A stretch of DNA of 64,000 nucleotides. Origin: Cereibacter ovatus (GTDB lineage Bacteria > Pseudomonadota > Alphaproteobacteria > Rhodobacterales > Rhodobacteraceae). The first letter of the stretch is position 1; every line of letters starts with the position of its first letter. Shown here piece by piece: positions 8,857-19,082 of this stretch. The stretch is taken from NCBI RefSeq assembly GCF_900207575.1, contig NZ_OAOQ01000007.1, positions 62,001-126,000 on the forward strand, read 5' to 3'. A program made the translations under genes and the position numbers. The notes below the pieces were generated by a model, which did no database searches, was not told the DNA's origin, and saw only the letters and a program-made list of their open reading frames with translations.

Positions 8857-9218
8857 CCGAGCACCTTCTTGATGACGGCGAGCAACTGCGCCTGGGTGAA
8901 CGGCTTGACCATCCACCCCAGCGCACCTGCATCGCGGGCCTGTTGCTTGAGACTGTCGGCGGAATCCGTGGACAAAAAGATAATGGGCTTGCCCTTGCTG
9001 GACGGATGTTCGCGATATTTCCTGATAAATCCGAGTCCATCGAGGTTGGGCATGTTCTGATCGGTGATGATGGCATCGATCGGATGGGACAGGGCCTTTT
9101 CCAGCCCTTCCTGACCGTCGGTCGCCTCGATCACCTGATAGCCAGCCTCGCGCAGGGTCATCGCGACCATGCAGCGGATCGACGGAGAATCGTCGACAGC
9201 AAGAACGGTCCTGGTCAT
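8853..9218 (-). CDS. cheY: CheY-type single-domain response regulator
   Basis: 121 residues, receiver only. Acidic pocket D9/D10 (VLAVDDSPS), phospho-acceptor D53 in IITDQNMPNLDG, conserved Ser in IIFLSTDS and Lys in WMVKPFT are all present. It carries the CheA signal to the flagellar motor or acts as a phosphate sink. Start and stop overlap its neighbours as ATGA on both sides. Position corresponds to cheY3 of R. sphaeroides cheOp2. Confidence 0.95.
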   Translation of the reverse strand: MTRTVLAVDDSPSIRCMVAMTLREAGYQVIEATDGQEGLEKALSHPIDAIITDQNMPNLDGLGFIRKYREHPSSKGKPIIFLSTDSADSLKQQARDAGALGWMVKPFTQAQLLAVIKKVLG

Positions 9219-9511
9219 GCGGCCACCGCAGCATCAAGCAGGTCGGGCGCGTCATCCGCATCCAGCGCCAGCGCGGCAAAGCGCGCGGCCAGCGGTCCGG
9301 CCGCCGCACGCGGCAGCAAAAGCCTGCGCCCCAGCAGGCGGGCGGTTTCGCGCGCCGCCAGCAGCACCTGCACCACAGCGGCATCGGCATCCGTCACCGC
9401 CGAGGCATCCACACTGACATCGTCGGCGGCAATCGCCTCTTCAAGTTGCCGCATCAACGGCACGGCATCCTGCAGGCGCAAATCACCCGTAAGAATCAGG
9501 GGTGTCATCAA
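9215..9511 (-). CDS. STAS-domain protein leading the chemotaxis operon
   Basis: 98 residues. Short beta strands around LILTGDLRLQDA and VSVDASAVTDADAAVVQVLLAAR fit the STAS (anti-anti-sigma-like) fold. The residue usually phosphorylated in SpoIIAA-type proteins (Ser in D-S-S-G) is not conserved here; the segment reads TDADAAV. It is the first gene of the operon, and its stop overlaps the cheY start as ATGA. STAS proteins bind partner kinases or regulators. Here it may tune CheA, CheY or the arrays, but that is inference. Start is either of two adjacent ATGs (9511 or 9508). Confidence 0.7.
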   Translation of the reverse strand: MMTPLILTGDLRLQDAVPLMRQLEEAIAADDVSVDASAVTDADAAVVQVLLAARETARLLGRRLLLPRAAAGPLAARFAALALDADDAPDLLDAAVAA

Positions 9512-9743
9512 TTGTTCCTTCCACTCGCCAGAACGGGGTTCGGCGGATCTGCGGCTTGCGCAGAGGCTAGCGAATGGAACGGCATCGGACGCCCCCGGTT
9601 TATGGCCAAAGGCACATGTCTTGCGACGACCCGCGCGGGCCTTTTGTCAGAAATCCATACGAAAGAAGGGGCAAGACAGGGCGGCGCGGACCAAGCGGGG
9701 GCGCGCAAAAACACGACGGCCGCGGCGCTGGACCACGGCCGGC

Positions 9744-9766
9744 AAAACGGCGCCCACGGGCGCCGT
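9744..9766 (-). terminator. Rho-independent terminator after ubiK-like gene
   Basis: Perfect 8-bp GC stem ACGGCGCC/GGCGCCGT (9747-9754 with 9759-9766, loop CACG on the plus strand). On the minus strand it is followed at once by TTTT (9747-9744). It lies 13 bp beyond the stop at 9780. The rest of 9512-9743 is upstream of the chemotaxis operon; I could not identify a clear promoter there. Confidence 0.75.
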
Positions 9767-9779
9767 CCTGAAGATTCGG

Positions 9780-10028
9780 TCAGGCGTTCAGCTTCGCCTC
9801 AAGCGCGGCGATGCGGGCGGCCAGCGCCTCGTTCTCTTCGCGGGCCTTCTGGGCCATGGCGCGGGCGGCGTCGAACTCTTCACGGGTCACGAAGTCGCGA
9901 TCGGCGAGCCAGCGGTCCATCAGGCTTTTCATCGCCGTCTCGGCCTCGGCCTTGGCACCCTGCGCCACGCCCATGGCGTTGGTCATCAGCTGCGACATGT
10001 CGTCGAAGAATTTGTTGCGGGTCTGCAT
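9780..10028 (-). CDS. ubiK: UbiK/BMFP-family accessory protein
   Basis: 82 residues starting MQTRNKFFDDMSQLMTNAMG, an amphipathic N-terminal helix, and ending in a coiled coil EENEALAARIAALEAKL. This is the size and layout of the BMFP/YqiC/UbiK family, trimeric membrane-fusogenic proteins that assist ubiquinone biosynthesis under oxygen. The ATG at 10028 is used because it gives the conserved N-terminus; the open frame upstream is not protein-like. Divergent from lgt, with a terminator 13 bp downstream. Family assignment is firm, precise role inferred. Confidence 0.8.
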   Translation of the reverse strand: MQTRNKFFDDMSQLMTNAMGVAQGAKAEAETAMKSLMDRWLADRDFVTREEFDAARAMAQKAREENEALAARIAALEAKLNA

Positions 10029-10132
10029 GCGGTTCCCTCCAGCGATCGGCCCTATATGGTCGGGGTGCCCCCCGCGCGCAAGGTTGACTTCGCCGCAGCC
10101 GCGCCGGAAAACCGCGGCCGAAAGGAAAACGC

Positions 10133-11011
10133 ATGTCCTACATCCCGTTTCCCGACATCTCGCCGGATCTGTTCTCGGTCGAGCTTTTCGGCATGACCTT
10201 CGCCCTGCGCTGGTATGCGCTGGCCTATATCGCGGGCCTGCTGATCGGCTGGCGGCTGGTGCTGGCGATGATCGCCGCGCCGCGGCTGTGGACGGGCCCG
10301 GCGCCAATGACCGCCGATCAGGTCGAGCGGCTGCTGACATGGGTCATCCTTGGGGTCATTCTGGGCGGGCGGCTGGGCTTCGTGCTGTTCTATCAGCCGG
10401 GCTATTATCTGGAAAACCCCGGCGACATCCTGAAGGTGTGGGAAGGCGGAATGTCCTTCCATGGCGGCTTTCTGGGCGTGATGGCCGCAATGGTCGGCTT
10501 TTGCCTGAAAGAGCGTATCCCCGTGCTGCCGGTGGCCGACCTGCTGGCGGCGGCGACCCCGCCGGGCCTGCTGCTGGGCCGGATCGCCAATTTCATCAAC
10601 GCCGAGCTTTGGGGCCGGCCCACCGCCCTGCCCTGGGGCGTGGCTTTCCCCGGCGATGCCGCCCAATCCTGCCCCGGGATCGAGGGCATCTGCGCCCGCC
10701 ACCCCTCGCAACTCTACGAGGCGGCGATGGAAGGCCTTTTGCTGTTCGCGCTGATCACCGTCCTTGTCTGGCGGCGCGGCTGGCTTCGCTGGCCCGGCGC
10801 GGTGACGGGGGTCTTCCTTGCCGGCTACGGCTGCGCCCGTTTTGTGGTCGAGTTCGTCCGCCAACCCGATGCGCAATTTGTCAGCGAAGGCAACCCGCTG
10901 GGCCTTGCGTGGCAGATCGCGGGCTATGGGCTGACCATGGGGCAGATCCTGTCGCTGCCGATGATCGGCTTCGGGCTTTGGCTGATCCTGCGGAAGGGCC
11001 GGCGCGCGTGA
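10133..11011 (+). CDS. lgt: Prolipoprotein diacylglyceryl transferase
   Basis: 292 residues, multi-spanning inner-membrane enzyme that adds diacylglycerol from phosphatidylglycerol to the lipobox Cys of prolipoproteins. Recognisable motifs are [42 protein letters not shown], the Lgt signature [16 protein letters not shown], and a late [15 protein letters not shown]. Length is normal for the family. Its stop overlaps the GTG start of the next gene (GTGA), so the three genes lgt, the MidA-type methyltransferase and pgeF form one unit. Confidence 0.96.
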   Translation: MSYIPFPDISPDLFSVELFGMTFALRWYALAYIAGLLIGWRLVLAMIAAPRLWTGPAPMTADQVERLLTWVILGVILGGRLGFVLFYQPGYYLENPGDILKVWEGGMSFHGGFLGVMAAMVGFCLKERIPVLPVADLLAAATPPGLLLGRIANFINAELWGRPTALPWGVAFPGDAAQSCPGIEGICARHPSQLYEAAMEGLLLFALITVLVWRRGWLRWPGAVTGVFLAGYGCARFVVEFVRQPDAQFVSEGNPLGLAWQIAGYGLTMGQILSLPMIGFGLWLILRKGRRA

Positions 11012-12069
11012 CGGACCTGGCCGCCCTGCTTGCGCGAAGGATCGCGGCGGCGGGGCCGATGACGGTGGCCGATTACATGGCCGAGTGTCTGCTGCATCCC
11101 GACCATGGCTATTACGCCACCCGCGATCCGTTCGGCGCGGGCGGCGATTTCACCACCGCCCCAGAGATGTCGCAGATGTTCGGGGAACTTCTGGGCCTGT
11201 GCCTTGCACAGGGCTGGCTGGATCAGGGCGCACCCACCCCCTTCACACTGGCCGAACTTGGCCCCGGCCGCGGCACGCTGATGGCCGATCTGCTGCGCGC
11301 GACGCGCGGCGTGCCGGGCTTTCATCAGGCGGCAAGGGTGCGGCTGGTCGAGGCATCGCCCACCCTGCGCGCGATCCAGCGCCAGACGCTGGGCACGCAT
11401 CCGGTGGACTGGCTGGACCAGACCGCCGACCTGCCTGACGGACCGCTGTTCCTGATCGCCAACGAGTTCTTCGACGCGCTGCCGATCCGCCAGTTTGTCC
11501 GCGACCCGATGGGCTGGCGCGAACGCATGGTCGGGCTTGATGGCGACCGGCTGGCCTTCGGCCTTGGGCCCGCGGGGCCGCTGGGCCTGCTGGATCACAG
11601 GCTGGCCGATACCGAACCCGGCCAGATGGTCGAGATCTGCCCCGCCGCCGCGCCGATCCTGCAAGAGATCGCCCGCCGGATCGCCACCCACGGCGGTCTG
11701 GCGCTGGTGGTGGATTACGGCGGCTGGCATTCGCGCGGCGATACGCTTCAGGCGCTGCGTCACCACCGCTTTGCCGATCCGCTGGACAGCCCCGGCAAGG
11801 CCGACCTGACCGCCCATGTCGATTTCGAGGCTCTGGCCGCGGCCGCCGCGCCCTGCGCCACCGCCGTCACCACCCAGGGCATCCTGCTGGGGCGGCTCGG
11901 GATCACGGCACGGGCGGCACGGCTGGCGCAGTCGCTTGCCGGCGCGGCGCTGACAAGCCACAAGGCCGCATCACACCGCTTGACCGACGCTGCGGAAATG
12001 GGAACGCTGTTCAAGGCGCTGGCGGTGTTTCCGCCGCAGGGTCAGGCGCCAGCAGGATTTGCGGAATGA
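11008..12069 (+). CDS. SAM-dependent methyltransferase, MidA/NDUFAF7 family
   Basis: 353 residues from a GTG start at 11008 that overlaps the lgt stop. Begins [23 protein letters not shown], with the conserved [31 protein letters not shown] split over residues 28-58, the SAM-binding [10 protein letters not shown] and [13 protein letters not shown]. This is the bacterial counterpart of mitochondrial NDUFAF7, which methylates an Arg of complex I subunit NDUFS2. The bacterial substrate may be the equivalent NuoD Arg, but that is inference. It lies between lgt and pgeF with 4-bp overlaps, as in many alphaproteobacteria. Confidence 0.88.
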   Translation: MTDLAALLARRIAAAGPMTVADYMAECLLHPDHGYYATRDPFGAGGDFTTAPEMSQMFGELLGLCLAQGWLDQGAPTPFTLAELGPGRGTLMADLLRATRGVPGFHQAARVRLVEASPTLRAIQRQTLGTHPVDWLDQTADLPDGPLFLIANEFFDALPIRQFVRDPMGWRERMVGLDGDRLAFGLGPAGPLGLLDHRLADTEPGQMVEICPAAAPILQEIARRIATHGGLALVVDYGGWHSRGDTLQALRHHRFADPLDSPGKADLTAHVDFEALAAAAAPCATAVTTQGILLGRLGITARAARLAQSLAGAALTSHKAASHRLTDAAEMGTLFKALAVFPPQGQAPAGFAE

Positions 12070-12818
12070 TGGAAATAGTGACGGCCGACGCCTTGGCCCC
12101 CCTTCGCCACGGGTTCTTCACCCGCAAGGGCGGCGCTTCCTCGGGGATCTTTTCCGGGCTGAACTGCGGCCCCGGCTCCAGCGATCTGGCCGAGGTGGTC
12201 ACGATCAACCGCCGGCGCGTGGCCGAGGCGATGGGCGTGACCCCCGATCTGCTGGTGACCGTGGATCAGGTCCACTCGGCCGATGTGGTGCATGTGACCG
12301 GGCCGCTGACCACCCGGCCCAAGGCCGACGGGCTGGTGACCGCAACGCCGGGCGTGGCGCTGGCGGTGCTGACCGCCGATTGCCAGCCGGTGCTGTTTGC
12401 CGACGCAACCGCCGGGGTGATCGGCGCCGCCCATGCCGGCTGGCGCGGCACGCTGGACGGGGTTCTGGAAGCGACCGTCGCCGCGATGGAGGGCCTTGGC
12501 GCCCGGCGCGACCGCATCACCGCAGTGATCGGCCCCACCATCAGCCAGCGCGCCTATGAGGTCGGCCCCGAATTCGTCGAACGGTTTCTGGACGACGACC
12601 GCGCCAACGCCCGCTTCTTTGCGCAAGGGCCGGGCGACCGGGCGCTGTTCGACCTGCCGGCGCTGGGACTTGACCGGCTGCGCGCGGCGGGCGTGGGGCA
12701 CGCGGAATGGACGCGGCACTGCACCTACAGCGATCCCGACCGCTTCTTTTCCTTCCGCCGCACCACCCATGCAGGCGAGGCGGATTACGGCCGGCTGATC
12801 TCGGTGATCCGTCTTTGA
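12066..12818 (+). CDS. pgeF: Purine nucleoside phosphorylase/multicopper-like PgeF (YfiH/LACC1 family)
   Basis: 250 residues. Family hallmarks are HGFFTRKGGASSGIFSGLN at the N-terminus, VDQVHSADV (metal His), VLTADCQPVLFAD (Cys) and AAHAGWRGTLDG (His). The C-terminal RHCTYSDPDRFFSFRR segment is also typical. Members bind zinc and act on purine nucleosides; in some bacteria they edit peptidoglycan precursors. Start overlaps the preceding stop (ATGA). Confidence 0.9.
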   Translation: MMEIVTADALAPLRHGFFTRKGGASSGIFSGLNCGPGSSDLAEVVTINRRRVAEAMGVTPDLLVTVDQVHSADVVHVTGPLTTRPKADGLVTATPGVALAVLTADCQPVLFADATAGVIGAAHAGWRGTLDGVLEATVAAMEGLGARRDRITAVIGPTISQRAYEVGPEFVERFLDDDRANARFFAQGPGDRALFDLPALGLDRLRAAGVGHAEWTRHCTYSDPDRFFSFRRTTHAGEADYGRLISVIRL

Positions 12819-12913
12819 CATGACGCCTGCGGCGCAGGCCGCAGGTCTCGCATCTGCGCGACGGGGGCCGATGTCCCGCCCCGCCGCATGGACGCCGCAG
12901 CGCCCGCCCCCCG

Positions 12914-13414
12914 TCAGGCGCTGCGCTGAAGCCGGGCTTCCAGCACGTCGAAGGGCACGCCGGGGCGGTCCTTGGCACAGCGGATCACAAGGCTGGTCTT
13001 GACCGAGGCGACATTCTCGGCCGCCGTCAGTTCCTGGGTCAGGAAGGTCTGAAAGCTGGGCAGATCGGGCGCCACGCATTTCAGGATGAAGTCGATCTCG
13101 CCGTTCAGCATGTGACACTCGCGCACCAGGGGCCAGGCGCGGCAGCGGCCTTCAAAGGCCGACAGGTCCGACTCGGCCTGACTGTGCAGCCGCACCATGG
13201 CGAACACCTGCACCTCAAATCCCAGTTCGCGCGGATCGATGTCGGCATGATAGCCACGGATATAGCCCGCCTCTTCCAGCGTGCGCACCCGGCGCAGGCA
13301 GGGCGGGGCCGAGATGCCGACCCGCTTGGCAAGCTCGACATTGGTCATGCGCCCGTCGTCCTGAAGCTCGGCCAGAATGTGACGGTCGATGGGGTCGAGT
13401 TTCGATCCGGCCAT
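12914..13414 (-). CDS. Lrp/AsnC-family transcriptional regulator
   Basis: 166 residues from the ATG at 13414, preceded by a good Shine-Dalgarno (AAGGAGAGC). N-terminal helix-turn-helix KLDPIDRHILAELQDDGRMTN followed by PPCLRRVRTLEEAGYI, then the RAM/AsnC ligand domain with GEIDFILKCVAPDLPSF. Such proteins are octameric or dimeric amino-acid-responsive regulators that usually also control themselves. Divergent from trxB; an AT-rich 190-bp gap with a perfect palindrome lies between them. Confidence 0.93.
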   Translation of the reverse strand: MAGSKLDPIDRHILAELQDDGRMTNVELAKRVGISAPPCLRRVRTLEEAGYIRGYHADIDPRELGFEVQVFAMVRLHSQAESDLSAFEGRCRAWPLVRECHMLNGEIDFILKCVAPDLPSFQTFLTQELTAAENVASVKTSLVIRCAKDRPGVPFDVLEARLQRSA

Positions 13415-13444
13415 AAAGCTCTCCTTGCTGCCGCGAGACTTTAG

Positions 13445-14548
<1,104 letters not shown>

Positions 14549-14606
14549 CGGGGAAAGATCCTTCTCTCAGGCCCCTTGCAGGACGCGCGTTTTCCCGCGC
14601 GCCGGG

Positions 14607-14625
14607 AAGGCGGTATTTCCGCCTT
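14607..14625 (+). terminator. Weak stem-loop downstream of trxB
   Basis: AAGGCGG (14607-14613) and CCGCCTT (14619-14625) form a 7-bp stem with a 5-base loop, about 60 bp after the trxB stop. It is followed by ATATGG rather than a run of U, so function is uncertain. The remainder of the gap to 14735 is GC-rich leader of sat-cysC with further short inverted repeats. Confidence 0.35.
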
Positions 14626-14735
14626 ATATGGCGTGGGTTCCGTGATCCACGCTTGAAACCGGCCCCCGCGACGGGATAACTCGCCCCCGAAAACCGGGGC
14701 GTCCCGGTTCATTCCGGCCAGAGGCTTATTGTTTC

Positions 14736-16442
14736 ATGTCCCTTCCCAACCATGCCCCCGTCCCCGAGCTTTATGTTTCTTACGACTCGGCTCAGAAACT
14801 GAAGGTCGATGCGGGCAACCTGCCCTCATGGGATCTGACCGCGCGTCAGGTCTGCGACCTTGAACTGCTGATGAACGGCGGCTTCCACCCGCTGAAGGGT
14901 TTCCTGACCGAAGCCGATTATGACGGCGTGGTGGACAACATGCGCCTGGCCGACGGCCGGCTGTGGCCGATGCCGATCACGCTGGACGTGTCCGAGAAAT
15001 TCGCCGAAAGCGTCGAGCCGGGTCAGGACATCGCGCTGCGCGACGCCGAAGGCGTGATCCTGGCCATCCTGTCGGTCACCGACAAATGGGTGCCGAACAA
15101 GGACCGCGAGGCCGAAAAGGTCTTTGGCGCCAACGATCTGGCCCATCCGGCGGTGAACTACCTGCACAATGCGGCGGGCAAGGTCTATCTGGGCGGCCCG
15201 ATCACCGGCATCCAGCAGCCGGTCCACTATGATTTCAAGGCCCGCCGCGACACCCCGAACGAGTTGCGCGCCTTCTTCCGCAAGATGGGCTGGAGCCGCG
15301 TGGTCGCCTTCCAGACCCGCAACCCGCTGCACCGCGCGCATCAGGAACTGACCTTCCGCGCCGCGCGCGAGGCGCAGGCCAACCTGCTGATCCACCCGGT
15401 CGTCGGCATGACCAAGCCCGGCGACATCGACCATTTCACCCGCGTCCGCTGCTACGAGGCGGTGCTGGATCAGTATCCGGCCTCGACCACCACGATGAGC
15501 CTTCTGAACCTTGCGATGCGCATGGCCGGCCCGCGCGAAGCGGTCTGGCACGGGCTGATCCGCAAGAATCACGGCTGCACCCACATGATCGTGGGCCGCG
15601 ACCACGCCGGCCCCGGCAAGAACAGCGAAGGCCAGGATTTCTACGGCCCCTACGACGCGCAGGAGCTGTTCAAGCAATACGCGAACGAGATCGGCATCGA
15701 GATGGTCGATTTCAAACAGATGGTCTATGTGCAGGAAAAGGCCCAGTATTATCCGGTGGACGAGGTGCCGGAAGGCTCGACCGTGCTGGATATCTCGGGC
15801 ACCGAACTGCGCCGCCGCCTGCGCGAGGGGCTGGAGATCCCGGAATGGTTCTCGTTCCCCGATGTGGTGCAGGAACTGCGCCGCACCTCGCCGCCGCGCG
15901 CAAAGCAGGGTTTCACCGTGTTCTTCACCGGGCTTTCCGGCTCGGGCAAGTCGACCATCGCCAACGCGCTGATGGTGAAACTGATGGAAATGGGCGGCCG
16001 CCCCGTCACGCTGCTCGATGGCGACGTGGTGCGCAAACATCTGTCGTCGGAACTCGGCTTCTCGAAAGAGCACCGCGACATCAACATCAAGCGCATCGGC
16101 TATGTCGCATCCGAGATCACCAAGAACGGCGGCATCGCGATCTGCGCGCCGATCGCGCCCTATACCGCCACCCGCCGCGCGGTGCGCGAGATGATCGAAG
16201 CCTTTGGCGCCTTCATCGAGGTTCATGTCGCAACCCCGATCGAGGAATGCGAAAAGCGTGACCGCAAGGGGCTTTACAAGCTGGCTCGCGAAGGAAAGAT
16301 CAAAGAGTTCACCGGGATTTCCGACCCTTACGAGGTTCCCGCCAAGGCCGAACTGGTGGTCGACACCACCAATGTCGACGTGGACCACTGCGCGCATCAG
16401 GTGATCCTGAAGCTGGAACAGATGGGCCTGATCCGGGCCTGA
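14736..16442 (+). CDS. Bifunctional sulfate adenylyltransferase/adenylylsulfate kinase
   Basis: 568 residues. Residues 1 to about 390 are ATP sulfurylase, with QTRNPLHRAHQ (substrate-binding QxRN and HxxH), GRDHAGPGKN and ISGTELRRRLREG. Residues about 395-568 are APS kinase, with P-loop GLSGSGKST, LLDGDVVRKHLSSELGFSKE and the later CAPIAPY. It converts sulfate to APS and then PAPS, the entry to cysteine synthesis or sulfation. The fused single-chain form is common in Rhodobacterales. Stand-alone transcription unit with a strong terminator 34 bp downstream. Confidence 0.96.
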   Translation: MSLPNHAPVPELYVSYDSAQKLKVDAGNLPSWDLTARQVCDLELLMNGGFHPLKGFLTEADYDGVVDNMRLADGRLWPMPITLDVSEKFAESVEPGQDIALRDAEGVILAILSVTDKWVPNKDREAEKVFGANDLAHPAVNYLHNAAGKVYLGGPITGIQQPVHYDFKARRDTPNELRAFFRKMGWSRVVAFQTRNPLHRAHQELTFRAAREAQANLLIHPVVGMTKPGDIDHFTRVRCYEAVLDQYPASTTTMSLLNLAMRMAGPREAVWHGLIRKNHGCTHMIVGRDHAGPGKNSEGQDFYGPYDAQELFKQYANEIGIEMVDFKQMVYVQEKAQYYPVDEVPEGSTVLDISGTELRRRLREGLEIPEWFSFPDVVQELRRTSPPRAKQGFTVFFTGLSGSGKSTIANALMVKLMEMGGRPVTLLDGDVVRKHLSSELGFSKEHRDINIKRIGYVASEITKNGGIAICAPIAPYTATRRAVREMIEAFGAFIEVHVATPIEECEKRDRKGLYKLAREGKIKEFTGISDPYEVPAKAELVVDTTNVDVDHCAHQVILKLEQMGLIRA

Positions 16443-16476
16443 TCCCCGTGCCGGGCAAGCCCGGCCCCCAACGGAA

Positions 16477-16506
16477 AAAGGCCGGCCCCCGACAGGGCCG
16501 GCCTTT
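16477..16506 (+). terminator. Rho-independent terminator of sat-cysC
   Basis: AAAGGCCGGCCC (16477-16488) pairs perfectly with GGGCCGGCCTTT (16495-16506) around a 6-base loop. The 12-bp stem has A/T ends, so it can work on both strands. Confidence 0.85.
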
Positions 16507-16857
16507 GCTGTAAGCGGATGACCCGACCCATTCGGTCGCGACATACCCCACACCTTGCCCGGCGATGAGCAGGCCGCTGAACTAGTCGGCCCTTGGCCCG
16601 GTTTGAGGCACAGGATTCACCCCTCCGGCACGACAACGGCGGGGGATATGATGCGCGGGACGAACGAAACGAGCGGGTCGCTGTTCAGTGAACTGGCCCC
16701 GCTTTCAGACCCGGATTTGCGGGCCATAGTCGCGCGGCGCCAAATGCTTTTCAAACACCTCGACAGAACAAGATGTTCCCCCCCCCCGACCAAAAGCGGC
16801 AGGTGCGATACAACCGCTATCCGACGGCGGAAAACCATTCCAGTTTCAAGGTATCGC
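16507..16857. other. Degenerate region without a clear gene
   Basis: No convincing gene between the sat-cysC terminator and the IclR remnant. It holds a run of ten C at 16778-16787. A short open stretch from an ATG near 16651 (MRGTNETSGSLFSEL...) runs into the IclR-remnant frame and resembles no family I recognise. Together with the two pseudogenes downstream, this looks like decaying DNA. Confidence 0.5.
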
Positions 16858-17244
16858 ATGGCATACAGCCACACCGGCCGCTGCCTTGCCGCGCTTGAAC
16901 GGCTTGCCTGCACAGCCGAAGGCGCCAGCCTTGCACGGATCGCCGCAGTGCTGAAGATGCCGAAATCCGGCGCCCACCGACTGATGGCCAAGTTGATCCG
17001 CCTTGGCCATGTCGCGGTGGCCATCGGCAGCTCTGCCCCCGGGATGTCGGCGCTGGCGGCACCTGTCCGCCATCCCGCCAGCGGCGCCGTTCTGGGAACC
17101 GTGTCGATCGGCGGCCCCTCGACCCGGATTGCGCCCGACCGGATCGCGGCGCTGTCCCCTGCCCTGCTGGCCGCCGCCGCCGACCTGTCAGACCGGGTTG
17201 CGGGGTCTGCCTATTTCACCGCCGCGCCCCCCGCAGCCAACTGA
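16858..17244 (+). pseudogene. IclR-family regulator with internal deletion
   Basis: 128 residues. Residues 1 to about 53 are a recognisable IclR winged helix (ALERLACTAEGASLARIAAV, PKSGAHRLMAKLIRLGHV). The chain then jumps directly to what is normally the end of the IclR effector domain (SALAAPVRHPASGAVLGTVS, TRIAPDRIAALSPALLAAA). Roughly 110 residues of the ligand-binding domain are missing, so it is either non-functional or a DNA-binding remnant. It lies 10 bp before a broken acyl-CoA dehydrogenase gene, its probable former target. Confidence 0.75.
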
Positions 17245-17254
17245 CGAAGCTTCC

Positions 17255-18062
17255 ATGGATTTCTCACTGACGCACGAACAGCGCCTGCTGGTCGATACCG
17301 TGACTTCATCGCGGCCGATCTGGCACCGCTGGAAGACGAGGTGGAACGCACCCCCCCAAGACCGCCGCCGCGATGTTTGCAAAGTCCTCGGCACTGGGGC
17401 TTCATGCGATGAACATTCCAAAAGCGCATGGCGGCGGCGGGTTGTCGGCCTTCGACATGATGCTGGTCGAGGAACAGTTCGGCCGCACCACCGACATCCT
17501 GATCAGCCGCGCCTTCGGCAATGTCTACGGGTGCTTCTGGCCGGCGAGGGCGCACAGATCGACCGCTGGCTGCGCCCAGCGGTGCGCGGCGTAAGGGTCT
17601 GTTCCATCGCCATCACCGAACCCGGCGCCGGATCGGATGCGGCCGCAATCACCACCCATGCGACCGAGGACGGCGCCGGCGGCTGGGTGCTGAACGGGGG
17701 CAAGCCCTTCATCTCGGACGGGCTGGTGTCGGACTTTTTCGTGGTCTCGGCCGTAACCGATCCGGGCAAGGGGGCGCGTGGCATCTCGTTTTTACTTGTC
17801 GACCGCGGCACGCCGGGGCTGACCATCGGGCGCGATCAGCCGATGATGGGTCTGCGCGGCACAAGCCATGTCGAACTCTCGTTCGATAACCTGATGCTGG
17901 GTGCCGAACACCTGCTGGGCGCGCGCGGCGAGGGCTTTCGCATGGCGCTGGGCATGCCGGGCCGGGTGCGGCTGGCGCAGGCCGGCGCGCGGGCGGTGGG
18001 CAAGGCCACCAAGGTTCTTGACCTGACGCTCGGATATGCCTGCGCGCGGCGGCAATCCTTTC
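17255..18062 (+). pseudogene. Acyl-CoA dehydrogenase, frameshifted and 3'-truncated
   Basis: The start MDFSLTHEQRLLVDTV is in one frame. After about 17303 the homology moves one frame over (DFIAADLAPLEDEVER, then FAKSSALGLHAMNIPKAHGG), and near 17530 it returns to the first frame (VCSIAITEPGAGSDAA, LNGGKPFISDGL, GLRGTSHVELSFDNL). Similarity stops around 18062 in the middle of the C-terminal helical domain, so about a third of the enzyme is gone. A short unrelated in-frame tail (ENEIKEIERGILFPKW, stop at 18147) may be the end of another deleted gene. The rest of 18148-18377 holds no gene. Confidence 0.85.
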
Positions 18063-18238
18063 CTTTTGTCCGCCCGAGAACGAGATCAAGGAAATCGAGC
18101 GGGGCATTCTGTTCCCCAAGTGGCAGGCCGACCCCGTGCGCCGCTGATCGGGACAGGGCCGGCTGGCTTTTCGCCAAAGCGCGGCCAAAGGCCCTGCAAA
18201 CAGCTTTTGCCCCACACCCGCCGGGCCGGAAAATGGAA

Positions 18239-18269
18239 ACGGACGCCACACCCAAGGCGGGGCGTCCGT
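18239..18269 (-). terminator. Stem-loop downstream of cytochrome b561 gene
   Basis: ACGGACGCC (18239-18247) pairs perfectly with GGCGTCCGT (18261-18269) around a 13-base loop. On the minus strand a T-rich stretch (TTCCATTTTCC) follows. It lies about 110 bp past the cytochrome b561 stop, so it is a plausible but distant terminator. Confidence 0.45.
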
Positions 18270-18377
18270 TGATGGCATGGGGCGTGCCCCCCTTGAGGGG
18301 CGGCGCGGGTCAAGCGGGGCGCGGTCGGCCCGCGCCTGCCCCATAACGGGGCGCGCGGGGGTCTGCCGGCCGGGGCC

Positions 18378-18854
18378 TTAGCGCGGGCGCATCATGCGCG
18401 TCAGCAGCCCGTCCTTCAGGACGAACTGATGGGCCAGCGCCGACAGCGCATGAACCAACGCCAGCACCATGATCGCATTGGCCGCGATCACATGCGGCGC
18501 CGCGGCCCAGCCCTGCCCGCCGCCCCAGGTCATCATGCCCAGCGCCGGCACCAGAAGCGTCAGCAGGTAAAGCACGCCCTGCAACGCCGCCGCCACCTTG
18601 TCGCCGCGCGTCGGGCCCTTCCCGGGCGCACCAAGGATGAAGCGGGCGGCGATCCGCACCAGCGACAGCGCCAGCACCGCCACCCCCACAACGATATGAA
18701 GGTAATGGCCCACGCCCGCAGGCTGCGCGCCTTCGCGCACGGCGTCATAGGCGGCTTCCATGATGCCGCCGAAAATGAAGTTGAACAGAACCAGCCCCGC
18801 GATCGCCCAGTGCAGGGAAATCTGAAGCTTGGTGTATCCCGGTTGTTGCGTCAT
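18378..18854 (-). CDS. Cytochrome b561
   Basis: 158 residues with four hydrophobic segments: LHWAIAGLVLFNFIFGGIM, YLHIVVGVAVLALSLVRIAARF, LQGVLYLLTLLVPALGMM and IAANAIMVLALVHALSALAHQF. His residues lie in helices at the expected heme-ligand positions (LHW, HYLHI, LVHALSALAH). Members are inner-membrane di-heme b-type cytochromes that pass electrons from quinol, some to superoxide. Stand-alone gene, with no visible redox partner. Confidence 0.88.
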   Translation of the reverse strand: MTQQPGYTKLQISLHWAIAGLVLFNFIFGGIMEAAYDAVREGAQPAGVGHYLHIVVGVAVLALSLVRIAARFILGAPGKGPTRGDKVAAALQGVLYLLTLLVPALGMMTWGGGQGWAAAPHVIAANAIMVLALVHALSALAHQFVLKDGLLTRMMRPR

Positions 18855-19082
18855 CGCCTCACCTGAACTTGCCTGGCCGATGCGGCCGGACAGGCCGGCG
18901 CATCTTCATCCGAAGGCGGAAAGGCTGACACAGCAGGAACAAGAGAAAAGAGGCCTTGATGTCGCGGCCCCATCGCCCTTCCGCCATGCGACGGGGCGAA
19001 ACGGCGGCATCAGCGCATCAGCCGGGCAACGCCCCCCCGCCCCTTTGCGGTATGGCTGGACGCCGGGAACCGGCACCACCCC

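Noticed and set aside
8857-9390. 5' extension of cheA across cheY
   Set aside because: The extra residues are an out-of-frame reading of cheY and the STAS gene; the ATG at 8856 gives a proper CheA P1 start and an ATGA overlap.
14549-14735. SAM riboswitch before sat-cysC
   Set aside because: No conserved SAM-I or SAM-II core could be recognised; only generic GC hairpins.
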